Shown one piece after another: positions 1 through 11,459 of a stretch of 64,000 nt of DNA (positions within the stretch are counted from its first letter, which is position 1; each line of letters opens with the position of its first letter). The notes below the pieces were generated by a model. The model ran no database searches. It was not told the DNA's origin and was given only the letters and a program-made list of their open reading frames with translations. The stretch is from Bisporella sp. PMI_857 (Eukaryota; Ascomycota; Leotiomycetes; Helotiales; Helotiaceae), in contig JAJSPD010000019.1 in the NCBI GenBank assembly GCA_021307315.1, forward strand, positions 680,817 to 744,816, given 5' to 3'. A program made the translations under genes and the position numbers.

Positions 1-1550
1 CCAGACGACCGAGCGCGATATGAGAATGCAAGCTCCAAGTTGACAAAATCACCTTGCTCTGCTTCCATTCCTTCTCGCATAGCCTGTGATTCATGTTCTT
101 TTTGTTTATTCTCTTGATTTTCCTTCTTCTCTTCGGAGGGTTGATCACCATCTGCGTCATCATCTTGCTTATCCTCCTCCCCTTGGCCGGGAACTGCTCT
201 GTCGTTTGTATTATTATTACTCGCCTCCTGCAAGTTTCCGTCCTCATCAACAGTCTGACTAGCAGCACCAGTAGGAAGCCATCGTATGCCCAAGATCCGA
301 ATCGCTTCGCTCCCTTGGCCGAGATCATCAACGCTGACCATTTTAATGATCTTTGGTAAACTAGCCTGCATAACATCTTCTAGCATATCTACAACGGAAG
401 CAAATAATTCCGGGTTGATTAGCGGCCAAACAGATGCGAGGATGCCATTCATCCAGGCAACGGACTCGGGAAGTTTATCCTCGGTGTCGTTTGTCTTTTG
501 TTCATCAACTCGTGCAGCATCCCATACTTCATCTTCCCATATACGCTCGACTTTTTTACCAAGCCATCCTCGGATGCTAAGTATTAAGCCAAATCCAAAG
601 CCTCCTGCGAGAATAATAGTTACGCAGAGTGGGATAAAGAGTCGAGTTTGCTGGTCCCATCGTGAATGTGTTTTAGATATGTCAACATGAAAATTAGATC
701 CAAGGATTATGATTGAGATAACAACCAATGTAGCAAGCACTGTGATGCTTGCTATGGCAATACACAGAGCAAGCTGGAAGGTCCTGAACAACTCCGCTTT
801 GATGTCATCGAATGATGGAGATGGAAAGACCTTCTGCATGCCATTATAGCTCTGCTGCGTTTCCTCGCTCTCCGCATCAAGCTTCGCTCTTGATTTTGAG
901 GCTCCGCTAATGCCTGTAGCTGTCCTCGATGAGCTGCCTGGAGCGGGTTCGTTTTCCGGAGTGCGTCTCATATCTTTCTCTGTTGAGTCTCGAATCACCA
1001 ACGGTAGATGCGTGACTGGATCGGTTACAACACGACCTCCATCACTACGCTCGTTATGCTTCATTGCCTTGCGTTTCTCCTTAGGATCAACCATGCCTGC
1101 CACCTTCTCGGCTACTGTTTGATCCCGGTTGCCTTTCTTGTCCTTAGGTTTATCGTCTGAATATGCGGAAGACCCCACGGTCTCTCCGCCTTCTGAGTTA
1201 TCGGCACCGTTACGTCCTTCACCTTTCAATGGCGGCCCAGGTATGCTAGAATCGTGCTCCCCGGGCCCGCTATCTACTGCTTCGGTGTTTCGATTCGCAG
1301 TAGGGTATGGATTTCCAGCTACCTTCTTTTTGTCTTCGTCTTTGAATATCGTCTTCACCGACTCGAATGCCCGCTTTTTTTTCGATTCATCTTCGTCAGA
1401 ATGTTGTGCACTCTCTGCCTGTCTCTGCTGCTCATCGAGCTCGCCTCTATGTTCCCGATATTTCTGTATGGTTGGAATAGGGTGATTTCTCGAGTATGGA
1501 GCCTTATAGTCTCTACGACCAGCTTCCTCGGTAAAGTCAGTAGCAGACAT
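1..1550 (-). CDS. mug190: SMP/C2-type lipid-transfer membrane protein, Mug190-like (5' part only)
   Basis: Open without a stop from an ATG at 1550 to the window edge (516 codons), so only the N-terminal part is present. Residues 1-250 are charged and low-complexity, with a DPVTHLPLVIRD segment near 177-188. Two membrane helices follow at about 260-284 and 303-325. A segment starting near 362 (PESVAWMNGILASVWPLINP) reads like the start of an SMP lipid-binding domain, as in tricalbin/E-Syt proteins, interrupted by an acidic insert rich in D, E and K (about residues 435-490). In this family a membrane hairpin followed by SMP and C2 domains tethers ER to other membranes and moves lipids. The C2 domains would lie outside the window. 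Assignment to the Mug190-like subgroup is from recognition of the N-terminal pattern and is inference; the SMP class is firmer. Confidence 0.8.
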   Translation of the reverse strand, partial: MSATDFTEEAGRRDYKAPYSRNHPIPTIQKYREHRGELDEQQRQAESAQHSDEDESKKKRAFESVKTIFKDEDKKKVAGNPYPTANRNTEAVDSGPGEHDSSIPGPPLKGEGRNGADNSEGGETVGSSAYSDDKPKDKKGNRDQTVAEKVAGMVDPKEKRKAMKHNERSDGGRVVTDPVTHLPLVIRDSTEKDMRRTPENEPAPGSSSRTATGISGASKSRAKLDAESEETQQSYNGMQKVFPSPSFDDIKAELFRTFQLALCIAIASITVLATLVVISIIILGSNFHVDISKTHSRWDQQTRLFIPLCVTIILAGGFGFGLILSIRGWLGKKVERIWEDEVWDAARVDEQKTNDTEDKLPESVAWMNGILASVWPLINPELFASVVDMLEDVMQASLPKIIKMVSVDDLGQGSEAIRILGIRWLPTGAASQTVDEDGNLQEASNNNTNDRAVPGQGEEDKQDDDADGDQPSEEKKENQENKQKEHESQAMREGMEAEQGDFVNLELAFSYRARSS

Positions 1551-2586
1551 AGTTCTTTAAACGTGTCAGCGCGACCAGAACTTGCAACCTGTAACCAAAA
1601 TTGATTGTATAGGAGAAGAATGTGCCAGCAATCAACCTATAGTAGCTCATGGAAAAGAGAGAGGAAGAGATGGAGAGAAGAGACAGCAAAGCGAAAAGAA
1701 GAGACGAAATGAATGAGTAGGATTAAAGAAGAACACGTATATTCGCCTTCTAAGGCAGTGGTGCCGTGTTCCGTTGCATCACGCATCGACTCCTTACTAC
1801 TCATCCAAGGTTCATTAAGTTGGCATCAGTGCTAAATACCAGAACTGTCAGGTAGTGCAACACAAACGACGTCAGTTGTGGAACCATCCTTGCCAGCCAA
1901 GATTTATTTGGCCCCGCAAAACCAGGGCACGCCAAGGCTAAGCTATCTGTGGCACTGGAGTAACACACGTGACTTTGAAATTCATTACACCATTAGAGGG
2001 CTTTGGCACATGTTTTGCACTTCTTGTTCTGGTGCCACTGCACGCATTTCTCTCCAAAGTCCTGCAGCCTGGCTTGAAGTCTTCAGCTGCAAGCATCCAC
2101 AAATCGCGGCAACGTTGCTCGTGAATGCCAGGTGACCGCAGTTCCAACAGGAACTTCTGCTTAGCGAATTTGGTATATTATCTTTTGTGCTTTGATATCA
2201 TCCAATATATACTAGGATCATCTATGAAAGACAAGCCGTTATCTATACCCCAAACAAGTAGAGCTACTCTCGTAGGGACTGCTGTCATCGCGACTTACAT
2301 CTTGCGAAAGCCTAGATCCTCGCACACCACTTCTGCGTGCCTTGCCCACAAAACCACACCGAAGACCTCAATTTCAAGATATATAAGGCAAGCGGCCCAG
2401 TGTGCTTTTGCGTATTGTTCATTTACATAGAAACAATGGTCAAGAGCCCCCTGAAATCGTGTATCAGTTCGGGCCTATTCAAACACTTGTCGGACATATT
2501 TCAGTATGGGTACATGCTTTTGTTGCCTGGCACTGATATCGAGGAAGGGTCCGAATAACCTCCATTAGAAGTTTATCCCCTGCTGT
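1551..2586. other. intergenic, no gene seen
   Basis: This is the upstream region of the minus-strand SMP gene and lies 3' of the minus-strand checkpoint gene. The short open stretches here do not resemble proteins and overlap each other on both strands. A purine-rich run near 1650-1700 lies in the likely 5' leader of the SMP gene. Confidence 0.6.
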
Positions 2587-4968
2587 TTATCCACTCAAAA
2601 ATGCCTCGAATATCTTATCGCCTTCTTCCGGTGTCACAGCACTCTCCAACATTTCCAACGCCAGTCCTTGAATATCATCTCCAATAGCTCTTTCCAAAAC
2701 CAGATCGTCCTCTGAGAAATTTAGCCTGGCGAGAACAAGTAGATATTTCTGCGGCCCACCAGGCACCTCAGTAAGTTTCTGTTGTATATTTATTTGTGGG
2801 TGTTTGGTGACGAGGTGGTATAGGAGACGTGTTGCGAGAGTGAGTATCTGGCCACTAATATCATTGGTCAATTATGCGAATGCTGATTGATACAAAAAGT
2901 GGCGCCATACCTTAATTCGTGTCCTGCTTGGTGATCATAGAGTATATCTAAAGTGTCGCTCATTAAACATACTAAACGACCCAAGGTAGTTTGATGCTCT
3001 GCGAGTGCTGCGGTCGCGAAAGGGCTCCTTGTCATACTTGTCAATAGATGCAAGCAAGCCAATCGTAAGGAAAGTAAAACATGTGGCTCTAGTCGTACGT
3101 CTACAGTAGGTTGATATGGCACCTGAAAGAGGGGATATGTGAGACGGTCGATGATATAACGCACGTCTAGCGTCTGTCTGCTGGGATCGATGTTCCCAAA
3201 TGAATCTCGCATTACACTCGTGCTCAGAATTTTGAGCATAAGGTAAAAATGCTCAAGTGGCTGATTTTGGCTCAAGCATAGAAGTATAAAATCGAGCCGT
3301 ACCAGACGCCAGAATCGAATGATATGTTCTTGTTCCGACATGCAACCAAGTGCTGTAAGGTGCAGAACGGAAAGATAGACCCCAACATCAATAACTTCTT
3401 CGTAGTCTCCTACTGGCTTTCTATAGAATCTGGGAATGACGACCTTATCCACTGTCGTTTGTAGTAGAGGAATGAGACTATCAATAATATGAGGTGCAAT
3501 AGTGAGAGTTCTGAGTTCTAATGCAAGCGACACCACATCAATGAAGAGGTACAGTGGTTTGAGCTGGATTTCGTTAGCAACTACGAAAATTTAAAGGAAG
3601 GATACAAACATAATTCTCTTCAAAGCACTTCGCCCACAATGATATAAGAAGCTCGCAGAATTGCACAGGAAGATCGGTCGGCTTCTTTAGTCCCAATGTC
3701 GGTATCTTCCCTAGTATGACTGATGCCAGTGACTCATCCTTCGATGATGGTAGAGAATATTGAGCTAATGCTTCAATTGTTCGTAGATGCCCCTTACTGG
3801 GTCGATGGTCTAATATGATCCCAAGAAACTTGTCAAATTAGCAAATTCCTCGTGGAAAGTGTAAAGAGAGCTTATACATCAAATCGGTCATCTTGTATTC
3901 CCAGTTTCGCTAATATGGTCTCATCTAATACCGGTAGTTTCTGTTCTGTAACCTCTGGGATTTCCTCTACATGGACGTCTAGTACACTAGCGGGACTGTC
4001 GGTAGCCTTCCGTTTACGTTTCCCTGGCTTAGTGGGCGTCCCATTTCGTGACTTGGGCTTAGATGGAGATAACTTGGATGGCGAAATAATCTCAATCTCA
4101 TTGTCATCAAAACCGTCTCTATGTGGAAGAGCCTTCCTTTTTCTGGGAGTAGTAGTCGCATCCTTCCTCTCTACAGTCTTATTCAGCTTCCGGGCTCTTT
4201 CCAACTCCGCTAAATCTTGCTTAAAAAAATCACGTTCTGTCGCAGCATTGTTCGCAGCAATTCGAGCCGCTTCAAGCTCCTTCTTTTGTTTTGCTAGCTT
4301 CTCCTCGTTTAGCTTTCGTACTGCATTGAGCTCCCGTTCATGTTCTCTAGCCTCTTTCTCCTGTTTACTCCGGACAATAGCTACTTCGCCAGTCTTCGCC
4401 GTAAGATTTTGTTCAAGAGCCTTGTTTCTTTGTTGTAACTATTCTCCAATTAGCATTGATCTTGAGAGCCTATAAAATTTCTAACCTCTTCAATCTGGCG
4501 CAATAGGCTTACAGCACCACTGGCAGGCCGATCTTGCTTGGTGCTTTGGCTCCATTGTACTGGCGCTTCTCGTTGCGACTGAGCTGGAGCGGTCCGTTGT
4601 GGTGGGTTGAATAGAGAGGCTCCAGGTTGCTGTCGGTTGATCAATCCAGCATTACTTCTATAGTGAGACCCTTGCGGGACATATTGTGATCTCTGTATTG
4701 AAGGCACAGTAGCGCCACGAATATTGTTTGGAAGTGCGGTTGGCACACTGCGCGATTCGTCCACAACAACAGCATCGTCTAGATCCTCATCGTCAAAATC
4801 ATCGCCATAGTCAGATGAGGGAGCAGGCTTGCGAGGAGGCTGAGTTGCACCGGCCGCAATTTGGGTGAACTGGATGGCATTGTTCTCTAGTTCTGCTAAG
4901 GTATTGGGAGGCAAGTCGTCCAGATCATCATCGGAGAAATTGTTTTCTCCATCTTGATAGCTGGCCAT
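2587..4968 (-). CDS. uvsD: ATR-interacting DNA-damage checkpoint protein (ATRIP / UvsD / Rad26 family)
   Basis: Five exons, 4968-4486, 4438-3878, 3828-3610, 3563-2911 and 2854-2587, join in frame to 727 codons plus a stop. The introns are 46-56 bases with GT..AG ends. The N-terminus is acidic (NFSDDDLDDLPPNTLAELEN) with an SDYGDDFDDEDLDDAV patch, followed by a coiled coil rich in E, K and R early in exon 2, a basic linker with SPSK/TPRK-like sites, then a helical C-terminal half. This order matches fungal ATRIP orthologues (A. nidulans UvsD, S. pombe Rad26; not the unrelated S. cerevisiae Rad26). The family recruits the ATR/Mec1 kinase to RPA-coated single-stranded DNA; the acidic N-terminus is the expected RPA contact and the coiled coil mediates dimerisation. 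It is divergent from CDS1 with a 516-base shared upstream region. Confidence 0.85.
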
Positions 4969-5484
4969 CCCATGAATGTAGTTTCAGATTCATGGTTGAG
5001 CGAGTCATGAATCTGCCATGGTGTGGCTCTCAAACTTAACGCGTATTTTCTTTGATGGAAGTGTCGCGGTTTGGGAGCCGGAAGCGGCCGCGGCACAAGC
5101 CACAAACTCCGGGCCATGGAATAATTAATATCCGTGCCGGCTTGACGTTGATGGCGGGAGATTCGATTGGAGCTGCAAAACGACAAGCGGATGTGGCTCC
5201 ATACAGGAAAGACAGCGAAGGCTCCTAATCATACGTCACGGTCGACAACTTCACGAAGGCCACAACAATCACAGATGCACCCGTACCCTCAGACAAACAT
5301 TTATCGCTCCTTACCATATTCGGCATTCACTTTGTTTGATCTGCGCCATACAGATATTTAGAAGAGAAGGATCTTGATTGCAGATTGCGAACGCAAGCGC
5401 GATTTACGTCGACTTGACATCCGCGTTTGCGACACAACTGATTTTTAGGGGTATAGTGTTGACAAGCTTCATATAACTTATGCC
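4969..5484. promoter_or_regulatory. shared divergent promoter region of uvsD and CDS1
   Basis: These 516 bases separate two start codons pointing outward. They contain one ACGCGT palindrome close to the uvsD start and a TTGCGAACGCAA near-palindrome at about 5385-5396, closer to CDS1. No convincing TATA box was seen. The regulatory role is inferred from position only. Confidence 0.5.
5039..5044. promoter_or_regulatory. ACGCGT (MCB-like, MBF-type) site
   Basis: A perfect ACGCGT lies 71 bases upstream of the uvsD ATG. In yeasts this hexamer is the MBF target that drives G1/S and DNA-replication genes. A single copy can arise by chance, so function is inference from its position in front of a DNA-damage checkpoint gene. 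Confidence 0.4.
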
Positions 5485-7050
5485 ATGGCTAAACCACGTC
5501 GTGGCGTCAAGTTCCCCCATCGAAATGGTACTGCAACTGGTGTCGATGGCAGGCGGAGTAGTTTCTCAGACATCAGTGAGGCAGCGTCAGAACCAGGCTC
5601 GCCTCTAAGGGAAGCAAAGGATAAACTGTCGGATGTAAGATACCGCAACACTTCTGCCAGCTTCGGAGGAGATATGCTAATTAAATACTTGGTAGCCCGC
5701 GCCAGCCGAGCCTTCCGAGTACGAGAAGAAGAAGCAGACTTTTATCACTCGGTCGATATGGACATTTGTCATGATTGGCGGATTCTTTGCGTCGATGTTT
5801 ATGGGTCACATCTACATCATTGCGATTGTTACAGCTATACAGATCATATCCTTTAAGGAGGTGATAGCCATCGCTAGTGTTCCCAGTCGAGCTCGACGAT
5901 TACGATTTACAAAGGCATTGAATTGGTACTGGTTAGCGACGACAATGTACTTTTTATATGGCGAAAGCGTGATATACTACTTCAAGCACATCGTTCTAGT
6001 CGATAAGGTGTTACTTCCATTCGCGACCCATCACCGGTTTATTAGTTTTATGCTCTACACAATTGGTAGATAAAATTCCATCTAGGCTTGGTGTATATAC
6101 TAATATAACATAGGTTTTGTGTTTTTCGTTGCTTCTCTACAAGCCGGGCATTACAAGTTCCAGTTTACGCAGTTTGCATGGACTCACATGGCGTTATACT
6201 TGATTGTGGTCCAGGCACACTTTATCATGAACAATGTGTTTGAGGGCATGATCTGGTTTTTCTTGCCAGTGTCTCTTGTCATCTGCAATGATATTTTTGC
6301 ATATCTCTGTGGGATCACCTTTGGTCGCACACAACTGATCAAGTTGTCTCCAAAAAAGACCGTGGAAGGATTTGTAGGAGCCTGGATTCTGACTGTCATC
6401 TTCGGAGTCGGCATGACCAATTTATTGATGCGATATAAGTACTTTATCTGTCCAGTGAATGTAAGATATGAATTTAACAGTAAGTGGCTTTCTTGTCGCT
6501 GACACTTGCAGGACCTCGGAGCAAACATTTTCACTGGCCTGGAGTGCACACCAAACCCAGTTTTTTTCCCTCACGTCTACCAGCTGCCAATTTGGTTTCC
6601 TTACTTCAAGACCCTCACCATGGCGCCTATGCAAGGTCACATCCTCATTTTCGCTACTTTCGCCTCATTGATAGCACCATTCGGCGGTTTCTTTGCTTCT
6701 GGGCTCAAGCGCACGTTCAAGATTAAAGATTTCGGGGATAGCATTCCTGGTCATGGAGGCATCACTGACAGAATGGACTGCCAATTCATTATGGGATTTT
6801 TTGCTTACATGTATTATCACAGCTTCATTGCGCTCAACAAAGCCTCTCTTGGGGGTGTGATCGAGACTGTCATCACGGGTCTCACCCCAGAGGAACAAAT
6901 AGAGCTGGTGAAGGGGATCAGCAAACATCTTGTGAACCAAGGGGTATTCGCTGAAAACGTAAGTCTGGCCGAATAGCGTTACCCAATCACAATTACTGAC
7001 ATCATGAACAGGTCCTTGATTGTCTAAATAATGTCGTACAGAAGAGGTAG
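5485..7050 (+). CDS. CDS1: phosphatidate cytidylyltransferase (CDP-diacylglycerol synthase)
   Basis: Five exons, 5485-5634, 5696-6065, 6114-6460, 6512-6958 and 7012-7050, give 450 codons plus stop. All four introns (48-61 bases) have GT..AG ends. The first one resolves what otherwise looks like a frameshift: the joined exons read EYEKKKQTFITRSIWTFVMI. The family signature is complete at about residues 352-378 (S-G-L-K-R ... K-D ... P-G-H-G-G ... D-R-x-D). There are several hydrophobic segments, as expected for this multi-pass ER enzyme. It converts phosphatidic acid and CTP to CDP-diacylglycerol, the precursor of phosphatidylinositol, phosphatidylserine and cardiolipin. Its length and architecture fit fungal Cds1. 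The last exon encodes only 12 residues. Confidence 0.96.
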
Positions 7051-9440
7051 GCATGGGCGATGATACCCAAAAGTACAAGATGTCATATTAGTGGATTGAT
7101 ACACGGCGGTTACGGTTTTATGTGTATTATACCCTTTTAATTTCCTTTGACGATATTCTATAGCAGTTGCATTTAAGTCGTTTTCCTCTGCTGCGGGAGT
7201 AAGCATTGCGAGGTTTGCAAATAGGAAAAGATAATGGACATTTATCATCGTTGTATGATGGACACAGAATAATGATAAACATCATCACTGCGGGTTTTGA
7301 GAACCGGATGGAGGGATGTTAAGGGACCAAAAGTTCAAGCTCCTCTGAGACCTATCCATTTCTCTACCCTAAATCCCCACACATGCTACTAAGTACTCCC
7401 TGTGGGTGCCTTCCACAGTTGATATCATCTAGCCTCTCTCCTCCCAAACCCCCCACACCCAAACCCCAAGTCTCGATAACCTCAAACCAAGTTTGGTTGC
7501 TCCTTCAGAGGATAAGATCATTGGACCCGCTTGTACAATGAAAGAAAGGCATCCCTGGCCTGCGAGCTCGATACCCAAATTCAGACGCATGGGATGTAAG
7601 ATGCTCCATGGTATTGATGCGTTGGATCGGATGGGTTCAGTGTAGGGACACATCTTTCCATCAACCTCGTACTCACTTTTTCGTCCCCTACCCATGCTTA
7701 TGTAAATTTTCTTGCCCGAGTCTAATCCCAAAACATTCCCAGCACAAATTATACGAGCAATGTTGCAAAGATTATCAAATCGTAACTTGGTGAGCTCCGT
7801 CCGCATGTATTTGGTCTAAGATAGAATCCCGACTATGTTACTCGCGAGCCATTTCAGTGACACTATTCATTTATTTTCGGAAGATTTCAGAGTTGCCATA
7901 ACTATAGCGCATCTATGCTTTGGTTTCCTCGATGGCATGCCACCTGATTAGTGTGGTATGACGGTCCTTCGTACCGTGCAGAAGCCCATTCACTTACTAG
8001 ATTGCGACCTTGATCGAACTTTTGACGAGGCTCGGAAAGTTATCACTGGCTCTAGGATTCCATGATTACCACCGTACTTATCACCACCTGTGTTCAAAGC
8101 TCTGCCCGTGTGTAAAAAGAGCATGAATTAAGAGTTAAATTTAGCCTACAAAGATAGCCTCTACATATGATAATTCACACCGCGGAGCTCTAATTTTCTG
8201 TACATGCAGTAGCAACTCCGGTTGTTATTGTATCGTCAAGGCCATCATGCTGAAGCTAGAAAGGATCCCTCCTCTCGGCAGCTCGATCCCCGATGGGGGG
8301 GTGCTTCCCCACGCTCGTGACATAGTATGGCTTTATTATGGCCTATCGGATGCCAAGAATAACGAGAAATACCAAAGTTTAGGTTAAAATAAAAGCTTGT
8401 CGGCGACTGGCTTTCGGTTAAACCTATCAACAGCACCTAGTGGGGACAAAGCCTGCTGGATAAGGTTGGTACGTAGCAAAAGCAAACACCGAATTTAAAC
8501 GAGTAGTCTTCGGATAGTATTGTCCCTTTTCTTTAAGCGATTAGAATCTAGCCGTCTTTCACAGAATAGCCGGGCCGATGTAACCGAGTCTAGTCTATGC
8601 CTCTTCTCACCTCAACACACTTTCGCCCGACAAATTTTCCGTTCTTCAGTTGCTCTAGCCATTACTTCGAAATTGATGCTCAGATCTGTTCATCATATTA
8701 GCCTTGAATTTTTATCCTCCTATGCATGTCCCAGCTTAGTCCTTGGACTAAGTACTTGAGCTGACAACTCCCTCTCGATCGATGGCGTGGAATACTCGAC
8801 AAGGTAAGTAGCTCTCTATGGTCTATATTCTGTGTACGAATCCGCAGAGATTCCTACAATTAGGATGCTTTTCGAACGTTCATTTTGGATTGAAAGCTTA
8901 GGAGAGAGCCACTGTACTCAGCTCTCCGGGACTTTCGACTATCACCCTTTAGGAACGTCTACACTGCCCTGCATACCCGTCGAGTCTCCCCGCAAACTAG
9001 AAATGTGGGGCATGTTTCAACTTGTATTTATTACATACCACCGTCACATGGCTTAGGCGATCCTTGTTTGTTTCTGTATCTATCCTAAACAATCTGGAAA
9101 TTTGGTTTCAATAACCCGGTTTCGTAACCGAATACTGTGAAGATCGTATTATTGCAATCCCGGTTATACCTACTAAATAATTCCGTCAACCACACAAATG
9201 CCATTAGAGAGCGCCTGAAGCAGCAGAATTGTACCTGCACCAATCGGACAGAATAATTTAATACGCCTTATTGTTAAGTTTTCTTGAGTTCTGTGTCCAC
9301 CACATTAGCAACTGAATATTACCAGTATATAAGAAAGCATTCGGTCTCAACTGGAGGAATAGAACGCCAGGCATTAGTCCACATTCAGATAGTCAGTTAC
9401 TTTTGAGATACCATCCAAAATTAGACTTACTACCTCCGCG
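7051..9440. other. intergenic, 2.4 kb, no recognised gene
   Basis: A minus-strand open frame at 7429-7806 (125 codons) is the longest here, but it resembles no family I know and ends in a low-complexity tail rich in W, G, V and R. The remaining frames are under 90 codons. No repeats with paired ends were found. The 3' end serves as promoter for the secreted-protein gene at 9441. Confidence 0.5.
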
Positions 9441-10282
9441 ATGCCTTCCTCAAGCCAGATATTATCTGTTCTAGCTGCATTGGCCACCGCCTCTGTCGAG
9501 GCTGCGATGGGTCCTGCTTTCAGTACTGGTGCTGTTGCGGCTAACTCTTTCATCCGTGAGGCAACTTCCACCCTCATCCTGCCCACTTCTCCCAGCAATC
9601 CCCAAGGGATTCTCTCCCTCTGGGTTGGTATGGGCACCTCGAACGGCGACCTAATACAATCTATCGCCGATAGGGCGTCCGGCGGCTGGGAGGTTTATCC
9701 TTATACGCTCCTATCAACTGGCCGTACGTCTACCTGAGTCCCACTATCAATAATTTAGTGGCTGTGGCGCTAACATAAGTTCTGTAGCTAACTCTCAGAT
9801 GCCGGTACAAGGACCTCCCGTCAGAGCAGCAATTGGTGCACAGGTGACGATGCACTGTGAGTAGCAATACCTAGTAAATGCTCAACTCTTGAACATGTCG
9901 AGCTAATATACCTTAAATGTAGACAAATTCAATGACGCGACCCAGAATTACACACAGACCGTTCAAGTCAACGGCAACACCGTCGGTACTTTATCAACTA
10001 AGGATGGACACGCCTTAGGCTGGGGAAGCGCGGTAGAGTGTGCCGCGACAAACTGTGGCACTGTTCCTGCTCACTGTAAGTTCAGCATCATAACCGCCGT
10101 TGCCAAATTGCCCTCTAATTTTTCTAGCGTGGATCAACACTAAGATAATCATGGATGTTGCGGATCCCAACTACCGCAATACCAATTGGAAGAGCCCGGG
10201 CGTCACTGGCGATATGTCAACCAACGATGGCGGCAAAACGTGGACCGTTAGCACGATCAATATTCCGCAATTCACCTTTTGA
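9441..10282 (+). CDS. small secreted protein, unknown function
   Basis: Four exons, 9441-9723, 9788-9856, 9923-10075 and 10128-10282, join to 219 codons plus stop. The introns are 52-66 bases with GT..AG ends, and codons split across introns restore cleanly. The N-terminus (about residues 1-22, SSQILSVLAALATASVEAA) looks like a signal peptide. The mature part is rich in T, S, N, G and W with alternating polar and hydrophobic residues, suggesting a beta-sandwich. It contains two cysteines close together (VECAATNCGTV) and an NYT sequon. I do not recognise an enzyme motif. It could be an extracellular lectin-like or cell-wall protein, or a secreted effector-like protein; this is inference. Confidence 0.8.
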
Positions 10283-11459
10283 GACTCTGTATAAAAATTT
10301 GATTCTGAATCGTGAAAAATAAGAACCCTGACCGAGGGCTTGTAGTGTTCGGTTCTGCAAACATTAGGTAGCTGAACACAGAAAAATCTCGCCTATGAAA
10401 TTACATCTTCCGAGTTTGTTTTGTAACTTACTGGCGTGAAGTCTTAAATATCTAGTAGGCTGTAAGGGCTAGCAGGTGAACAAAGATCAAGCTGCGGACA
10501 TCTCTTATATTGCTTGCAATTGTTTGATTTCTCATTCCTCACCACTCAGATATATTCTCAGGCCGTGTAACGGCTCACGTAAGTGCTGGGAATAGGATGG
10601 GGCGTCCTTAGACCAGCAATGACACGCAATACTATAGATATGGAAGCAGTAGGTAGGAAAAGCATGAATATAACGCCAGGTCTCTGAAAGGTAGGAGGAG
10701 TAGTAAGCTATGTTTGGGAACCTGTCTTAGCGTGAGTGCCTGGAGCTCTAGAGGCCATGTGTCGCGTCATACGATATGGCTGGCATACAATCCCAAACAA
10801 TAATGCTTCAATTCCAGACTTGCCTTTGTGGGAACCGCTGGCTTAATGACAGTCAGTCTGAATAAAACGAAAACATGCCATGTCAGAGAGAATTTGTAAT
10901 GAATAGCAGGTATATTTGATTTCTCTCACAGAAATTGACGGAAAATGCACTTTGCTTTAGAGGAACTGTTAAATGGTGCCGACTCTTCCCACCTTATTAT
11001 AATTCGAGTATTGGGCATCCACTCCACGCCGTACTAGTGGTGCCAAAGGCCAGCGATATCGGTTGTTTGCCTAGTCACCAGTGCGGCGGCAACTAACAAT
11101 CATAGTTGCATCACTTAGATGTGAGTTGCACCATCCCGAACGTAAGAGAAAGTCGCGAGAGGGCCCGACTCTTAGTTCGAGTGTTATTACTACAATAGTA
11201 GAGGTGAATGCTTTGGCTACACTGCGCGCAAGCTTGTCTTCTGAAGTCTTTGATACACTTCGTTTATTCTCCGGCGTGCCTAGCTTCTTAGAAGGCTCTA
11301 ATTTATATTGTACATGATGGCAATGGAACTCCGAACAGCAAAAATTGCTTCTACCATACTGAGCTGCTTTCTCAGAAGAAAAATCCTGTCAGAAAACTAC
11401 CAGTGTACAACCACCGCAATTTATCCTCAAATGCCACTAAAATGATGATCTCCAAAGTC
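10283..11459. other. intergenic, no gene seen
   Basis: This lies between the 3' ends of the secreted-protein gene and the minus-strand orphan at 11460, i.e. a convergent intergenic space. The only longer frame, 11081-11317 plus (78 codons), is unrecognised. No paired repeats were noticed. Confidence 0.5.

Noticed and set aside
1..1500. Several plus-strand frames over the first 1.5 kb
   Set aside because: They are antisense shadows of the continuous minus-strand SMP-protein frame.
5625..5770. Apparent frameshift in CDS1 between its N-terminus and the first membrane helix
   Set aside because: A GTAAGA..TAG intron at 5635-5695 with a GCTAAT branch word joins the exons in frame and restores the expected family sequence.
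7429..7806. 125-codon minus-strand frame as a gene
   Set aside because: No family resemblance, low-complexity C-terminus, no supporting splice or upstream signals; chance frame is likely.
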